Of a stretch of DNA of 64,000 nt, positions 26,212-36,328 are shown piece by piece. Below the pieces are notes generated by a model. It saw only the letters and a program-made list of their open reading frames with translations. It was not told where the DNA came from and did no database searches. The DNA lies in the NCBI RefSeq assembly GCF_004786035.1, contig NZ_CP035088.1, positions 2,578,001 through 2,642,000 on the forward strand, read 5' to 3'. The stretch is from Pseudomonas viciae (GTDB lineage: Bacteria; Pseudomonadota; Gammaproteobacteria; Pseudomonadales; Pseudomonadaceae). The stretch's first letter is position 1; each line of letters begins with the position of its first letter. The translations under genes and the position numbers were made by a program.

Positions 26212-27535
26212 ATGGTCAATCGTCTTCTCGGAAAATCCCTTCTTGGCTTATTGGCGACCGGTGCACTTGCGCCATTGGCCCAGGCCGCCGATGCCCCCGC
26301 GTTGAACACTGGCAGCACCGCCTGGATGGTCACTGCCGCGGTGCTGGTGCTGTTTATGTGTCTACCGGGTCTGGCATTGTTTTACGGCGGCCTGGTCCGG
26401 GCAAAAAACATGCTTTCGCTGTTCACCCAGTGCTTCGGCATCGCCGGCCTGGTCGGCGTGTTGTGGGTGATCTATGGCTACAGCATGGTGGTCGACAGCA
26501 CCGGCATGATTGAGGGGCAGGTGACGTTCAACAGTTTCGTCGGCGGTTTGAGCCGGGCCTTTCTGGCGGGCATGACCCCGGAGAGCCTGGTGGGGGATAT
26601 TCCGGAGGGCGTGTTCGTGACCTTCCAGATGACCTTCGCGATCATCACCCCGGCGCTGATTGCCGGTGCGTTCGCCGAACGCATGAAGTTTTCGGCGGCG
26701 CTGTGGTTCATGGCGTTGTGGTTCACCCTGGTGTATGCCCCGGTGGCGCATATGGTCTGGGGTGGCGCGGGCGCTTTGATGCATAACTGGGGGGTACTCG
26801 ATTTCGCCGGTGGCACCGCCGTGCACATCAATGCCGGCGTCGCCGCTTTGGCCGCGTGCCTGATTCTTGGCAAGCGCAAGGGCTATCAGAACACGCCGAT
26901 GCCCGCCCACAACCTGAGCCTGACCATGGCCGGTGCGGCGATGCTCTGGGTGGGTTGGTTTGGCTTCAACATCGGTTCCGGCGGTGGCCTCAACGGCACT
27001 TCAGGCATCGTCATGCTCAACACCCAGTTGGGGGCGTGCGCGGGTATTCTCGGCTGGATGTTCACCGAGTGGTTCAAGGTTGGCAAACCCAGCGCTCTGG
27101 GCCTGGCCAGTGGTGCCTTGGCCGGGCTGGTCGGCATCACCCCGGCGTGCGCGTATGTCGGCGTCGGTGGTGCGTTGGCCATCGGTTTGTTGTGCGGGGT
27201 GTTCTGCTACTTGAGCGTCACCGTGCTCAAGCGGCGCTTCGGTTATGACGACAGCCTCGACGTGTTCGGCTTGCACGGCATTGGCGGGATGATTGGCGCG
27301 GTGTTGACCGGGGTGTTCTGTGTGCCGTCGGTGGGGGATTGGTCGAAGGCGTGACCATGGGGCCCAGGTCGTGGCGCAAATCAAAGGCGTATTGCTGACG
27401 ACGGTTTACTGCTTTGTCATCAGTTGGGTCATTCTCAAGGTGATCAACGCGGTGATCGGCTTGCGCGCCGATGAGTCGGTGGAGGAGATGGGGCTGGACC
27501 TGGCTGAACACAACGAACGTGCCTACAACCACTGA
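26212..27535 (+). pseudogene. amtB: Ammonium transporter (Amt), two frameshifts near the 3' end
   Basis: This is an Amt/Rh family ammonium (or methylammonium) channel with a cleavable signal (GALAPLAQAADAP) and the usual 11 helices. Family motifs include LFYGGLVRAKNMLS, AGAFAERMKFSAALWF, GGAGALMHNWGVLDFAGGTAVHINAG and WVGWFGFNIGSGG. The frame ends early at a TGA near 27352. The expected C-terminus (VAQIKGVLLTTVYCFVISWV ... AEHNERAYNH) continues in another frame to 27535. Comparing the two frames, one G is missing in the G run near 27331 and another in the G run near 27360. If these are sequence errors, the protein is intact and about 440 residues long. Amt would import ammonium or methylammonium for gmaS. 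Confidence 0.85.
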
Positions 27536-27606
27536 TCGTTGCTGTTGATCGACACGGTTCACCTTCGAGTGTTCACTTAGAAAAAGTGGTGCTGTATCTA
27601 CTTGCT

Positions 27607-27650
27607 TTGGTGTGTATATCCGTTTTTGCGGTAACGGATATACACACCAA
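27607..27650. repeat. Perfect 18-bp inverted repeat, 8-base loop
   Basis: TTGGTGTGTATATCCGTT and its exact complement AACGGATATACACACCAA enclose TTTGCGGT. It lies between the convergent amt and folD2 genes. It has no U-tract on either side, so it is not a classical terminator, though such a stem would stall polymerase. The arm plus loop (TGTGTATATCCGTT-TGCGGTAACGG) resembles a sequence I recall from longer Pseudomonas intergenic repeats; this link is from memory. Confidence 0.75.
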
Positions 27651-27746
27651 TCCCCCAAAAAACACGCTAGGAACGGAAGATCAGAATCTCCGGGAACGGC
27701 TTAAGTAAACAGCATTACACCCTCGAACGGGCCGTACGCGTTGTGC

Positions 27747-28640
27747 TCAACTCACCACCAGATGGCTGGCAGATGCCTGCCCACGGGCCTGGGCCGCGTG
27801 TTGCAACTGGCTGGCGATCAGGGTGTTCTTCAGCAGATAAGCAATGGTCATCGGCCCGACGCCGCCGGGGACCGGCGTGATCGCGCTGGCGACGGTACGC
27901 GCGCTGGCGTAGTCGACATCCCCCACCAGATGGCTGCCGGATTCATCAGTAACACGATTGATTCCGACATCGATCACCACGGCGCCAGGTTTGAGCCAAC
28001 TGGCATCGATCAGCCCAGGACGGCCCACCGCTGCGACGACGATATCGGCCAGTCGACACAACGCCGGGGCGTCGACGCTGCGTGAGTGCACCACGCTGAC
28101 CGAACAGTGAGCCTGCAACAACAAGGTTGCCATGGGCTTGCCGACGATGTTCGAGCGCCCGACGACCACGGCGTGCAAGCCGCTCACGTCGCCGCAGGTT
28201 TCGTACAGTAGACGCATGCAGCCGCTGGGCGTGCAGGGTGTCAGGACTTCCATGCCTTGCACCAGGCCGCCGACGTTCTCGCGATGAAAACCGTCCACGT
28301 CCTTGATCGGGTCGATGGCCTGAATGACTGCTGCCTCGTCGATATGCCCCGGCAATGGCAATTGCACCAGGATGCCGTTCACCGTGACATCGGCGTTCAG
28401 TTGGGCAATCAGTTCCAGTACCTGGTGCTGGCTGGCATTGGCTGGCAGACGGTACTCCAGGGAGCGAATGCCGACTTCCTTGGCCCGCAGCAGTTTGTTG
28501 CGTACATAAACCTCGCTGGCCGGGTCTTCACCCACCAACAGTACAGCCAGGGCCGGGTAGATGTGCTGGTGTGCGAGGGCCAGAACCTCTTCTCGAACCT
28601 CCTCGAGAACCCGGGCGGAGATGGCCTTGCCGTCGATATC
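27747..28640 (-). CDS. folD: FolD (copy 2), 5' end disrupted
   Basis: This is a second methylene-THF dehydrogenase/cyclohydrolase. About 297 residues are clear, from [14 protein letters not shown] to the C-terminus, with [54 protein letters not shown] and [19 protein letters not shown]. No ATG, GTG or TTG exists in frame close upstream. A plausible start (GTG at 28678, [13 protein letters not shown]) lies in another frame, so one base appears to be missing near 28640. The junction also contains TCGCGAGCAAG, a REP core fragment. It is the last gene of the dmm/tmm/tdm operon and would serve as C1 oxidation partner of the second PurU. Confidence 0.85.
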   Translation of the reverse strand, partial: DIDGKAISARVLEEVREEVLALAHQHIYPALAVLLVGEDPASEVYVRNKLLRAKEVGIRSLEYRLPANASQHQVLELIAQLNADVTVNGILVQLPLPGHIDEAAVIQAIDPIKDVDGFHRENVGGLVQGMEVLTPCTPSGCMRLLYETCGDVSGLHAVVVGRSNIVGKPMATLLLQAHCSVSVVHSRSVDAPALCRLADIVVAAVGRPGLIDASWLKPGAVVIDVGINRVTDESGSHLVGDVDYASARTVASAITPVPGGVGPMTIAYLLKNTLIASQLQHAAQARGQASASHLVVS

Positions 28641-28765
28641 GCGAGCAAGTGCAGGGTGGTGCTGATCAAAAGAGTCACCGTTGGCTTGAAATGATAGAGG
28701 GGCGAAATAATCACCGAGGCGTCGTTGCGCCTCGATGATTAGCGAAGATCTGCAAGCAAGGGCGC

Positions 28766-30441
28766 TCAGACTACCAATTGATGGCTGCCGTACACCACAA
28801 GAACACCCGCGACCAGCGTGAGGTAAGGCCACCAGCCAGCGCGTTTCTGACCCGTATCCGCCTGAACGTAGAGATCGTTGAGCATGGCTTCGGGGAAGAG
28901 CCCCTTGTCCTGCACATAGTGGCGGTAGCAGAACACCGGCAGGATCAACAGCGCCAGCAGCAGGCCGGTCATCAGGGTTCCAGCGCCCCAGATATCGGCG
29001 CCCAGCCCCATGCAGGCCAGGTTGACGAAGCTCAGCACGCCACCGGCTGCCAGGAGCACGGTAGGGCTTTGTACGGGCGTATCCAGTCAGGACGATCCAG
29101 ACGATGGATCCAGCCCGCGTTGAGATTGAGGAAGTTGAAGATGATGTAGCTGACGTTGGACGCCGCGAGCACGAAGACATAGTCGGACATCAGCAACAGC
29201 AGCAGGTTGAAACACAGGTCGGTCCACATCGCGGCGGTGGGTGCGCCGTGGTCATTGGTGCGGCCCAGGTATTTCGGCAGCCAGCCATCCACCGACGCCT
29301 GGTACAAAGTGCGCGACGAGCCGGACATCGACGTCATGATCGCCAGCAGGGTGGCCAGGACCAGCATGATCAGCACGATGTGGCCACCAGTTTACCGCCG
29401 CCGATACTGTCCGCCATCACCTGGCCGACGCCCATGCCGCTGTAGATCGCCGGCGACAACAGGCCACTGTAGACCGCCGGCGAAACCACGGCGCCGCTGG
29501 CGTCCAGCACGGCCGGTGTCACCAGTTGACCGAGCCCAAGGCTGCCTTGAAACGCCAGGGGCACCAGAGTGAACACCAGAATGCACAGCAGGCCGGCATA
29601 GAAAATCGCCTTGAACGTGTCGCGCTTGGGGTCTTTGAATTCCCGGGTGTAGCACACCGCCGTTTCGAAGCCGTAGGTGGACCACGCCGCCATGAACAGA
29701 CCGCCGGCCATCAGCGTCCAGCCGGACAGATCCAGGCCCATCGATCACTTGCCCGGCATCATCATGGGCCAGGGGGTACAACGGCAGGAAATTGGCCTGG
29801 GCCGCATCGCCGGTGAGCAACGGCACCACACCCACCAGCAGCAAGGGGATCAGCGATGTCACGCCGAGCACCAGGTCAGACGCGCCGAGCGCAGAATGCC
29901 GCCATGCTGCACGGCGAACACCGTCAGCAGGATCAACAGACCGATGGCGAATGTCGCATTGATCCGCAACGACAGGCCACTCTTGATCCAACCCAGATCG
30001 AGCAGGGTCAATTGCCAGGTATTGATCAACGCGTCGGCGGGAAACAGTGCGGTGAGTATGTAGCCGGCTGCCAGCCCTGAACCGATCGACAGTACCGGCG
30101 ACCAGGCCAGCCAGTTGCACCACACCGAAACCGGTGCGATCAGCTTGCTGTAACGCACCCAGGCGACCGGCGCCATAGACTGAGGCACCGCCGGATTTGT
30201 GCGGGAACAGCCCGGCGATTTCGGCGTAGGTGAAGGCTTGGATAAACCCGAACAGGATCGACACGATCCAGACGATCCACGCCGGCTTGCCCACTGTGGC
30301 GGCAATCGCACCGATTGAAAACAGCACCAACGCGGGCACGCCACTGGCAACCCAGAAAGCCCCGCGCCAATCGATCTTGCGGTGCAGGCTGCCAACTGAG
30401 CTGGCGGCCTGCGGTACGGTCTCGAACGTAGTCGCTTCCAT
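28766..30441 (-). pseudogene. APC-family amino acid/amine permease, broken by at least five frameshifts
   Basis: A single permease of about 550 residues can be assembled from pieces in all three frames. It starts MEATTFETVPQ with a first helix FWVASGVPALVLFSIGAIAA, then EIAGLFPHKSGGASVYGA. Frame changes follow near 30175, 29868, 29744, 29392 and 29053. The pieces then read AWVRYSKLIAPVSVWCNWLA, LGVTSLIPLLLVGVVPLL, GWTLMAGGLFMAAWSTYGFE, MTSMSGSSRTLYQASVDGWL and [18 protein letters not shown]. The fifth break is a missing C in a C run; others are outside homopolymers. The family is APC (GabP/ethanolamine-permease-like). From context it would import a methylated amine. Whether it is a true pseudogene cannot be decided here. 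Confidence 0.8.
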
Positions 30442-30518
30442 CTTCGTATTCCCATGTCTGAGTAGCGGAGTAGTGGGGGCAGTCAAAGTCAGGGTGGCGC
30501 CCAGGTCCGTCTGGTCGA

Positions 30519-32861
30519 TCAACTGCGCACCCGGCTCTTTTGCGGGTCGTAGAAAATCGCTGCGGTGACCTCGGCGCTGATGCGCTTCTGCAGGCCATCG
30601 ACTTTGCCGATCTCAAGCATCGTGCCGACGTCGGCGCAGGCCACGTCGACCCGGCACAGCGCGATGTTGCTGGCCAGCAGCGGCGAGCGGCAGGCACTGG
30701 TGATGACCCCGACCTGGGCCCGGCCGCGATACACCGGGTCACCGTGGTGGGCGCCTTCGTTGCCACTCAGTTGCAGGCCCACCAGCTTCTGGGCGGGGTG
30801 GGCACTGCGCCGCAACAGCGCATCGCGGCCGATGAAATCGTCGGTTTTGCTGTTCATCGGCACGCTAAAGCCGATACCCGCTTCGAAAGGATCGGTCTGG
30901 TCGCTGAACTCGTAGCCGGCGAAAATCAGCCCGGCTTCGATGCGCAGCATGTCCAGTGCTTCCAGGCCCAGCGGCACCAGGCCCAGGGGTTGGCCCAGTT
31001 GCCAGATCCGGTCCCAGACCCGCTCGGCATCCTCGGGCTGGCACCAGACTTCGTAGCCCAGTTCGCCGGTGTAGCCGGTGCGCGAGATCATCAGCGGGCA
31101 GCCGTCGTAACCGTCCAGGCGGCCCACCAGGAAGCGGAACCAGCCCAGGGTTTCCAGGCTCGGTTGGGTCGGTGGGGTCCAGACCATCTGTTTGAGCAGT
31201 TCACGACTCATCGGGCCCTGGACGGCCAGGTTGTGAATCTGCTCGCTGGCGGATTTGACCCAGACCTTCATGCCGAGCTTTTGCGCCTGTTCGCGCAGCC
31301 AGACTCCGGCGTAATCCTCGCCGCAGATCCAGCGGAAATTGTCCGGGCCCAGGCGCAGCAGGGTGCCGTCGTCGAGCATGCCGCCGTGTTCGTGGCACAT
31401 CGCCGAGTACACCACTTGACCCACCGCCAGGCGCCGCACATCCCGGGTCAGGCAGTACTGCAGCAAGGCTTCGGCGTCGGGGCCGAGGATTTCGAATTTG
31501 CGCAGGGCGGTCAGGTCCATCACCGCGACGCGTTCGCGGCAACCGAGGTATTCCTCGATGGCGCCATAGCCGTCGTAGCGCAGCGGCAGCCACCAGTTGC
31601 GGTAGTCGGCAAAGCTGCCGGTCAAGGCGCTGGTGCGTGAATGGAACGCGGACTCACGGGTGAGGATCGGGTCGGCATCGGCCGTGGTACGAGTGCTCAT
31701 GGCGATGGAAAAACGCTCCTTTTCGCTGTAGATACGGACATGGATATCGGTTGGGTTCCAGCCGTTGGCCGGGTCGATGTCATCGGGGCATGAGGTGCTG
31801 CCACACAGCAGATCGGTCATGGCCCGCAGCAGCACGTAATCGCCGGGTCGCGACCAGGGCTCGTCGAGCGTCATCTGCTGGTGGGCGTCGATCCCGGTGT
31901 TGAAGAACAAATTGATCGCCGGCCAACCGCTGCGAGCCTCGACCCCATGAGGTGCCAAGGCCCGGCTCAGGTTGTCGCTGCAGTTGTCGTGCCCGAAGTA
32001 GCCATGGCTTTCGTAGTAGCGCGCGGCGCAGGCCAGGGCGAAGGAGTCGTGGCGGCCGACGGTGTCACGCACCACCTCCAGCATCGGTTGCATCTGCCGG
32101 TCGAAAAACTTCGAGAACAATCCCGGTGCCGGGTAGGCGCTGCCGTTCAGGGTGCGGGTGACGGTCTGGTCCAGGTCCAGTTCCAGGCCACGATCCAATG
32201 CCCGCCGATCGAGGGCGACGAAGTCCGAGCATTGGCGACCGGCCACGTCCAGCACCTGCACGTACTGCCCTTTGCCGACCGTGTAACTGTGGGCGGTGCC
32301 GGCGTGAAGAGTGAATTCATCGAGCAACTCGCCCAACGGTTCGGGTAATGCCGGGAGCAGCAGCGACGAGGGATTGGCCCGTGTCACCCACAACCGCAGT
32401 TCGCTGGGCCGGTACTGCCGATCGACGGACGTGGGACCCGCGGGCGCGGCGACAATCACTAACAGTTCATCGTTGGCGACAAACTGGCGGCTGAAGTCGG
32501 CAGGGCTGTCCTCGTCCCAAAGTGAAGCGGCACTGGGCAGGTGGTCCGGATCAACGCCGCGTCGGCGCAACGCCTGGTGGATACGTCGAGCTTGCAAGGT
32601 CGGTTCGGCGAGCCGTGCGCCGATGAATTCGCAAGCCGCCGAACCGCTCAACGCCCAGGCCGACAGCGCGCTGCGGCCGAGCGTATCCATGGCCAGCAAT
32701 TGGCAGGGTTGCCGGCCTTCAAGGTCGATCACTTGCAGGCTGTCGCCGGGCTGCAGCGCGACAAGGGTCAGGCCGCCGGCGACCACCCGATAGCGCTCCA
32801 GGTCCGGGACCCGGGCAAAGAGTCCGGGCTCGCGCGGATGGGAAACACGAGGTGCGTTCAT
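30519..32861 (-). CDS. tdm: Trimethylamine N-oxide demethylase Tdm (DUF1989 + GcvT domains)
   Basis: Tdm splits TMAO into dimethylamine and formaldehyde. The 780-residue protein has the architecture known for bacterial Tdm. The N-terminal half (about 1-385) holds DUF1989-type domains, with GKGQYVQVLDVAGRQCSDFVAL and Asp213 in the position of an active-site acid. Candidate metal ligands are Cys278, Cys353 and Cys358. The C-terminal half (about 400-775) is a GcvT-like THF-binding domain (GCRERVAVMDLTALRKFEI; ISRTGYTGELGYEVWCQPED), which can trap formaldehyde. It starts 15 bases after tmm. The fusion and its place next to tmm make the assignment firm; activity is not shown here. Confidence 0.88.
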   Translation of the reverse strand: MNAPRVSHPREPGLFARVPDLERYRVVAGGLTLVALQPGDSLQVIDLEGRQPCQLLAMDTLGRSALSAWALSGSAACEFIGARLAEPTLQARRIHQALRRRGVDPDHLPSAASLWDEDSPADFSRQFVANDELLVIVAAPAGPTSVDRQYRPSELRLWVTRANPSSLLLPALPEPLGELLDEFTLHAGTAHSYTVGKGQYVQVLDVAGRQCSDFVALDRRALDRGLELDLDQTVTRTLNGSAYPAPGLFSKFFDRQMQPMLEVVRDTVGRHDSFALACAARYYESHGYFGHDNCSDNLSRALAPHGVEARSGWPAINLFFNTGIDAHQQMTLDEPWSRPGDYVLLRAMTDLLCGSTSCPDDIDPANGWNPTDIHVRIYSEKERFSIAMSTRTTADADPILTRESAFHSRTSALTGSFADYRNWWLPLRYDGYGAIEEYLGCRERVAVMDLTALRKFEILGPDAEALLQYCLTRDVRRLAVGQVVYSAMCHEHGGMLDDGTLLRLGPDNFRWICGEDYAGVWLREQAQKLGMKVWVKSASEQIHNLAVQGPMSRELLKQMVWTPPTQPSLETLGWFRFLVGRLDGYDGCPLMISRTGYTGELGYEVWCQPEDAERVWDRIWQLGQPLGLVPLGLEALDMLRIEAGLIFAGYEFSDQTDPFEAGIGFSVPMNSKTDDFIGRDALLRRSAHPAQKLVGLQLSGNEGAHHGDPVYRGRAQVGVITSACRSPLLASNIALCRVDVACADVGTMLEIGKVDGLQKRISAEVTAAIFYDPQKSRVRS

Positions 32862-32876
32862 GGTGGCGCTCCCGGG

Positions 32877-34244
32877 TCAACCGATCGACTTGACGGACAT
32901 CGGCGGCTCAGCGAGGTACGCCGCCATCGAGTCGTCCAGCGCATGCAGCCAGGGGGTGTGGTGCGGCGGTGACTGGGTTCCGGTCATCAACGAGCGATAG
33001 GACTTGTCGCGATAGCCCATGATGTTTTCCGCTTTGTCGTGCTTCCAGTGCAGGAAGGTTTCATTGACGGCGGCGATGTCGAAGTTCGGGTAGTCGGTGG
33101 CGTCCACCAGGTGCTGGATATAGGCGCCCTGGTATTCGAACATTTGCTGGTTGGTTTCCAGGGTCTGTTCCCGTTCGTGCCATTGCCGGCTGTCGGCGAT
33201 CATTTCGGCCTGGCCGGGCAGTTGAATACGCCCCAGGATGACATCGCGGGCGTACCAGGCTTGCGCGTCGAACATGTTGAACGAGTACCACTGGTCCTGC
33301 ATGCCGAGGTAGATCAGCTGCGGGTTGGATTCCCAGAAAATGCCTTTGTACAGGTTCATCGGCCACAGCCGGTTATCGGTCTTGAGGCACAGTTCGTCCG
33401 GCAGGAAGGGGAAGTGATGTTTGTAGCCGGTGCAGAGGATCACCGCATCGATGTGCTTGTGGCTGCCGTCGATAAAGTACGCGCGGTTTTTTTCCAGGCG
33501 CTGCAACAGCGGTTTTTCTTCCCAATTGGCGGGCCAGTCATAGCCCATCGGCGCGGTGCGGTAGCAACTGGTGATGCTGCGGGCGCCGTATTTGTAGCAC
33601 TGGGAACCGATGTCTTCGGCAGAATAGCTGCTGCCGACGATGAGCAGATCCTTGCCCTTGAACTCCAGCGCATCGCGGAAATCATGGGCGTGCAGGACGC
33701 GCCCGCCGAACTGCTCGAATCCGGGGAAGTACGGCATCTTCGGCGTCGAAAAGTGCCCGCAGGCGTTGATCACATAATCGAACTCCTCCGAGGTCTGGGT
33801 ATCGCTGCCGTGGTCGTGGGCGAGCACCGTGAAGCGGCGAGTCGCTTGGTCAAAGGTGACCTGGCGCACCACGTTGTTGAACCGGATGTAATCCCGTACC
33901 CCGGCTTTTTCGACGCGGCCCTTGATGTAATCCCAGAGCACTTCTCGCGGCGGGTAAGAGCCGATGGGGCGGCCAAAATGTTCCTCGAAGGTGTAGTCGG
34001 CGAACTCCAGGCATTCCTTCGGGCCGTTCGACCACAGGTAACGGTACATGCTGCCATGCACCGGCTCGCCGTTCTCGTCCAGACCGGTGCGCCAGGTGTA
34101 GTTCCACATGCCGCCCCAATCCTGCTGTTTTTCAAAGCACACCAGTTCGGGAATGGCGGTGCCCTTGTCGCGGGCAGACTGGAAGGCGCGAAGTTGAGCC
34201 AGGCCGCACGGGCCGGCGCCGATGATTGCTACGCGTAGTGTCAT
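32877..34244 (-). CDS. tmm: Trimethylamine monooxygenase Tmm (flavin-containing monooxygenase)
   Basis: Tmm oxidises trimethylamine to TMAO with NADPH and O2. The 455-residue FMO has the FAD site GAGPCG at about 9-14, the Tmm-typical stretch [34 protein letters not shown], the FMO fingerprint [11 protein letters not shown], the NADPH loop [11 protein letters not shown] and [10 protein letters not shown]. Similarity to marine roseobacter Tmm is recognisable over the whole length. GGAGG lies 7-8 bases before the ATG. It is cotranscribed with tdm and lies behind purU2. Oxidation of other amines or sulfides is possible, as for all FMOs. Confidence 0.9.
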   Translation of the reverse strand: MTLRVAIIGAGPCGLAQLRAFQSARDKGTAIPELVCFEKQQDWGGMWNYTWRTGLDENGEPVHGSMYRYLWSNGPKECLEFADYTFEEHFGRPIGSYPPREVLWDYIKGRVEKAGVRDYIRFNNVVRQVTFDQATRRFTVLAHDHGSDTQTSEEFDYVINACGHFSTPKMPYFPGFEQFGGRVLHAHDFRDALEFKGKDLLIVGSSYSAEDIGSQCYKYGARSITSCYRTAPMGYDWPANWEEKPLLQRLEKNRAYFIDGSHKHIDAVILCTGYKHHFPFLPDELCLKTDNRLWPMNLYKGIFWESNPQLIYLGMQDQWYSFNMFDAQAWYARDVILGRIQLPGQAEMIADSRQWHEREQTLETNQQMFEYQGAYIQHLVDATDYPNFDIAAVNETFLHWKHDKAENIMGYRDKSYRSLMTGTQSPPHHTPWLHALDDSMAAYLAEPPMSVKSIG

Positions 34245-34265
34245 GAGCGTGCCTCCTGAGGGGTT

Positions 34266-35132
34266 TCAGCGAAAGATCACTGTCTTGTCCTGGTTGATGA
34301 ACACCCGGTGTTCCAGGTGGTATTTCAGGGCTTTGGAAAGGGCGACGGTTTCGGTGTCACGGCCGATGGCAACCAGCGAGTCGGGCAGGTGCGTGTGGTC
34401 GACGCGCTGGATTTCCTGCTCGATGATCGGCCCCTCATCGAGGTCGCTGGTGACGTAGTGGGCGGTCGCACCGATCAGCTTCACGCCCCGGTCATACGCC
34501 TGGTGATAGGGTTTGGCGCCCTTGAAACCGGGGAGGAACGAGTGATGGATGTTGATGGCCCGACCGGACAACTGCTGGCACAGGCCATCGGAGAGAATCT
34601 GCATATAGCGCGCGAGCACCACCAGGTCGGTCTGGGTGTCTTCGACAATGCGCATCAGCTCGACTTCCTGGCTGGCCTTGCTGTCCTTGGTGACCGGCAG
34701 GTAGATGAAGCGAATGCCTTCGCGTTCGGCCATGGCCCGCAGGTCCAGGTGATTGGAGACCACCGCAGTGATGTGCATGTCCATCTCGCCCTTGCGGTGG
34801 CGGTAGAGCAGGTCGGTCAGGCAATGGTCGAACTTGCTGACCATCAGCAGCACCCGGGTCGGCTGGCTTGAGCAGAACAGTTGCCACTGCATGTCGAAGC
34901 CGCCAGCCAGGTCGCCCAGGTCTTCACGCAGGGCGCCAATATCGCCGGTCACGCCGGTGTTGAAACGAAAGACCGCGCGCATGAAAAACTGCCCGGTGAA
35001 CTCGTCGTCGAATTGCGCGAGCTCACTGATGTAGCACTGTTGCCGGGCCAGGCAGGTACTGATGGCGGCGACGATGCCGGACGCCGCCGGGCAGTTGATC
35101 TTGAGAATGTAGTGTTCGCTGGAGGTGTCCAT
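34266..35132 (-). CDS. purU: Formyltetrahydrofolate deformylase PurU (copy 2)
   Basis: This is a second PurU of 288 residues, the same length as copy 1 and highly similar to it (shared [20 protein letters not shown] and [20 protein letters not shown]). The N-terminal ACT domain is present (INCPAASGIVAAISTCLAR). I chose the ATG at 35130-35132 (AGGGAG upstream); a TTG 18 bases earlier is weaker. It lies between dmmC and tmm, so formaldehyde captured on THF by Tdm and the DMA enzyme would be drained to formate here, with folD2 at the end of the same operon. Confidence 0.94.
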   Translation of the reverse strand: MDTSSEHYILKINCPAASGIVAAISTCLARQQCYISELAQFDDEFTGQFFMRAVFRFNTGVTGDIGALREDLGDLAGGFDMQWQLFCSSQPTRVLLMVSKFDHCLTDLLYRHRKGEMDMHITAVVSNHLDLRAMAEREGIRFIYLPVTKDSKASQEVELMRIVEDTQTDLVVLARYMQILSDGLCQQLSGRAINIHHSFLPGFKGAKPYHQAYDRGVKLIGATAHYVTSDLDEGPIIEQEIQRVDHTHLPDSLVAIGRDTETVALSKALKYHLEHRVFINQDKTVIFR

Positions 35133-35162
35133 CGAGGGCTCCCTGTGCAAGGTGGTAGAGGC

Positions 35163-36293
35163 TCAGCCCTTGGCCGTGCGCTTGGTTTTTTCCGGGTCGT
35201 CGAAGGGAAGGGCGTGGGTCACCGCGGCGCTTTCCTGGCTGCCACGCACCTGCAAGGCAATCCCGGGAACCGCGCAGGCGACGTTCATGCGGGCGATGGC
35301 CATGGAGCGTTTGCTCAGGCGCGAATACATGCCGCAGGTGATCACCCCGACTTGCTGATTGCCTTGCCACAGGGTGTCGCCCGCCTCGGCGGCGCGCACA
35401 CCTTCGAGCAACACGCCGGTGATCTTGAAACGCTCTTGGCCGCGCAACCGGAAGTGCTCCTCGGCGCCACGAAATTCGCGTTTGTCTGGAGAAACGGTGA
35501 AATCCAGGCCCATTTCCCACAGGGTGTCGCCGGCCTTCTGGTCGGCGAAGGGGTACATCTGCGAGTTGTCGTAGGGGAAAAACATCAGCGAGCTTTCGAC
35601 CCGCAACCAGTCCAGGGCGGTAAAGGCGCACGGGATGATGCCCAGGCCCGCGCCCTGTTCGAGGATGTTGTCCCACAGCGCCGGGGCGTCGGCCGCCTTG
35701 CAGAAAATCTCGTAGCCGCGTTCGCCGGTGTAGCCGGTGCGAGAGATCATCACCGGGCGATCGAACAGGCGGGTTTGCAGGTGATGGAAATAGGGCAACT
35801 GACGAATCCCGGGGACGTGCTCGGCGAGAAAGTCCACCGCCAGCGGTCCTTGCAGCGACAGGTCGTGCAGGTCGTCGTCGAACAGCACCGCCACTTGCCG
35901 GCCCTGGGATGAACGCACCAGCATTTCGTGACCGCTGCCGGCGCCGTGGACCACCATGAACGCGTTAGGCCCGGTGCGGTAGACGATGCAGTCATCGACG
36001 AACTTGCCTTCCTCGTCGAGCATCGAGGCGTACACCGATTTGCCGGGGTAGAGCTTGGCGATGTCGCGGGTGGTCGCCCATTGCAGCAGGCTTTCGGCAT
36101 GGGGCCCGACGTAGTGGACTTTCTTCAGCCCGGAAACGTCCATCAGCCCGGCGCGGGTGCGGATCGCTTGATGGTGATCGGCCAGGTCGCTGGCATAGGT
36201 CCAGGCCGTGCCCATGCCGTTCCAGTCTTCCAGGTTCGAGCCGAGCGCGCGGTGCCGTTCGGCCAGTGCAGAAATACGCCATGAATGAGCCAT
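35163..36293 (-). CDS. dmmC: GcvT-like THF-binding protein, probable dimethylamine monooxygenase subunit DmmC
   Basis: This is a 376-residue aminomethyltransferase-fold protein (GcvT family). Visible motifs are RAGLMDVSGLKKVHYVGPHA, ATTRDIAKLYPGKSVYASML, DLSLQGPLAVDFLAEHVPG, ISRTGYTGERGYEIFCKAAD and DWLRVESSLMFFPYD. It would bind THF and collect the formaldehyde released during dimethylamine demethylation. The ATG at 36293 follows AAGGA. DmmC as the name for the GcvT-like member of the dmm set is my reading of the literature naming. The fallback is aminomethyltransferase family protein. Confidence 0.78.
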   Translation of the reverse strand: MAHSWRISALAERHRALGSNLEDWNGMGTAWTYASDLADHHQAIRTRAGLMDVSGLKKVHYVGPHAESLLQWATTRDIAKLYPGKSVYASMLDEEGKFVDDCIVYRTGPNAFMVVHGAGSGHEMLVRSSQGRQVAVLFDDDLHDLSLQGPLAVDFLAEHVPGIRQLPYFHHLQTRLFDRPVMISRTGYTGERGYEIFCKAADAPALWDNILEQGAGLGIIPCAFTALDWLRVESSLMFFPYDNSQMYPFADQKAGDTLWEMGLDFTVSPDKREFRGAEEHFRLRGQERFKITGVLLEGVRAAEAGDTLWQGNQQVGVITCGMYSRLSKRSMAIARMNVACAVPGIALQVRGSQESAAVTHALPFDDPEKTKRTAKG

Positions 36294-36328
36294 GTGGAGG
36301 ATCCTTGTCGGTGAAAGTGGGTCAGGGT

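Noticed and set aside
28678..29180. Long N-terminal extension of folD2
   Set aside because: It is the out-of-frame 3' end of the permease gene; similarity to FolD begins only at about 28640.
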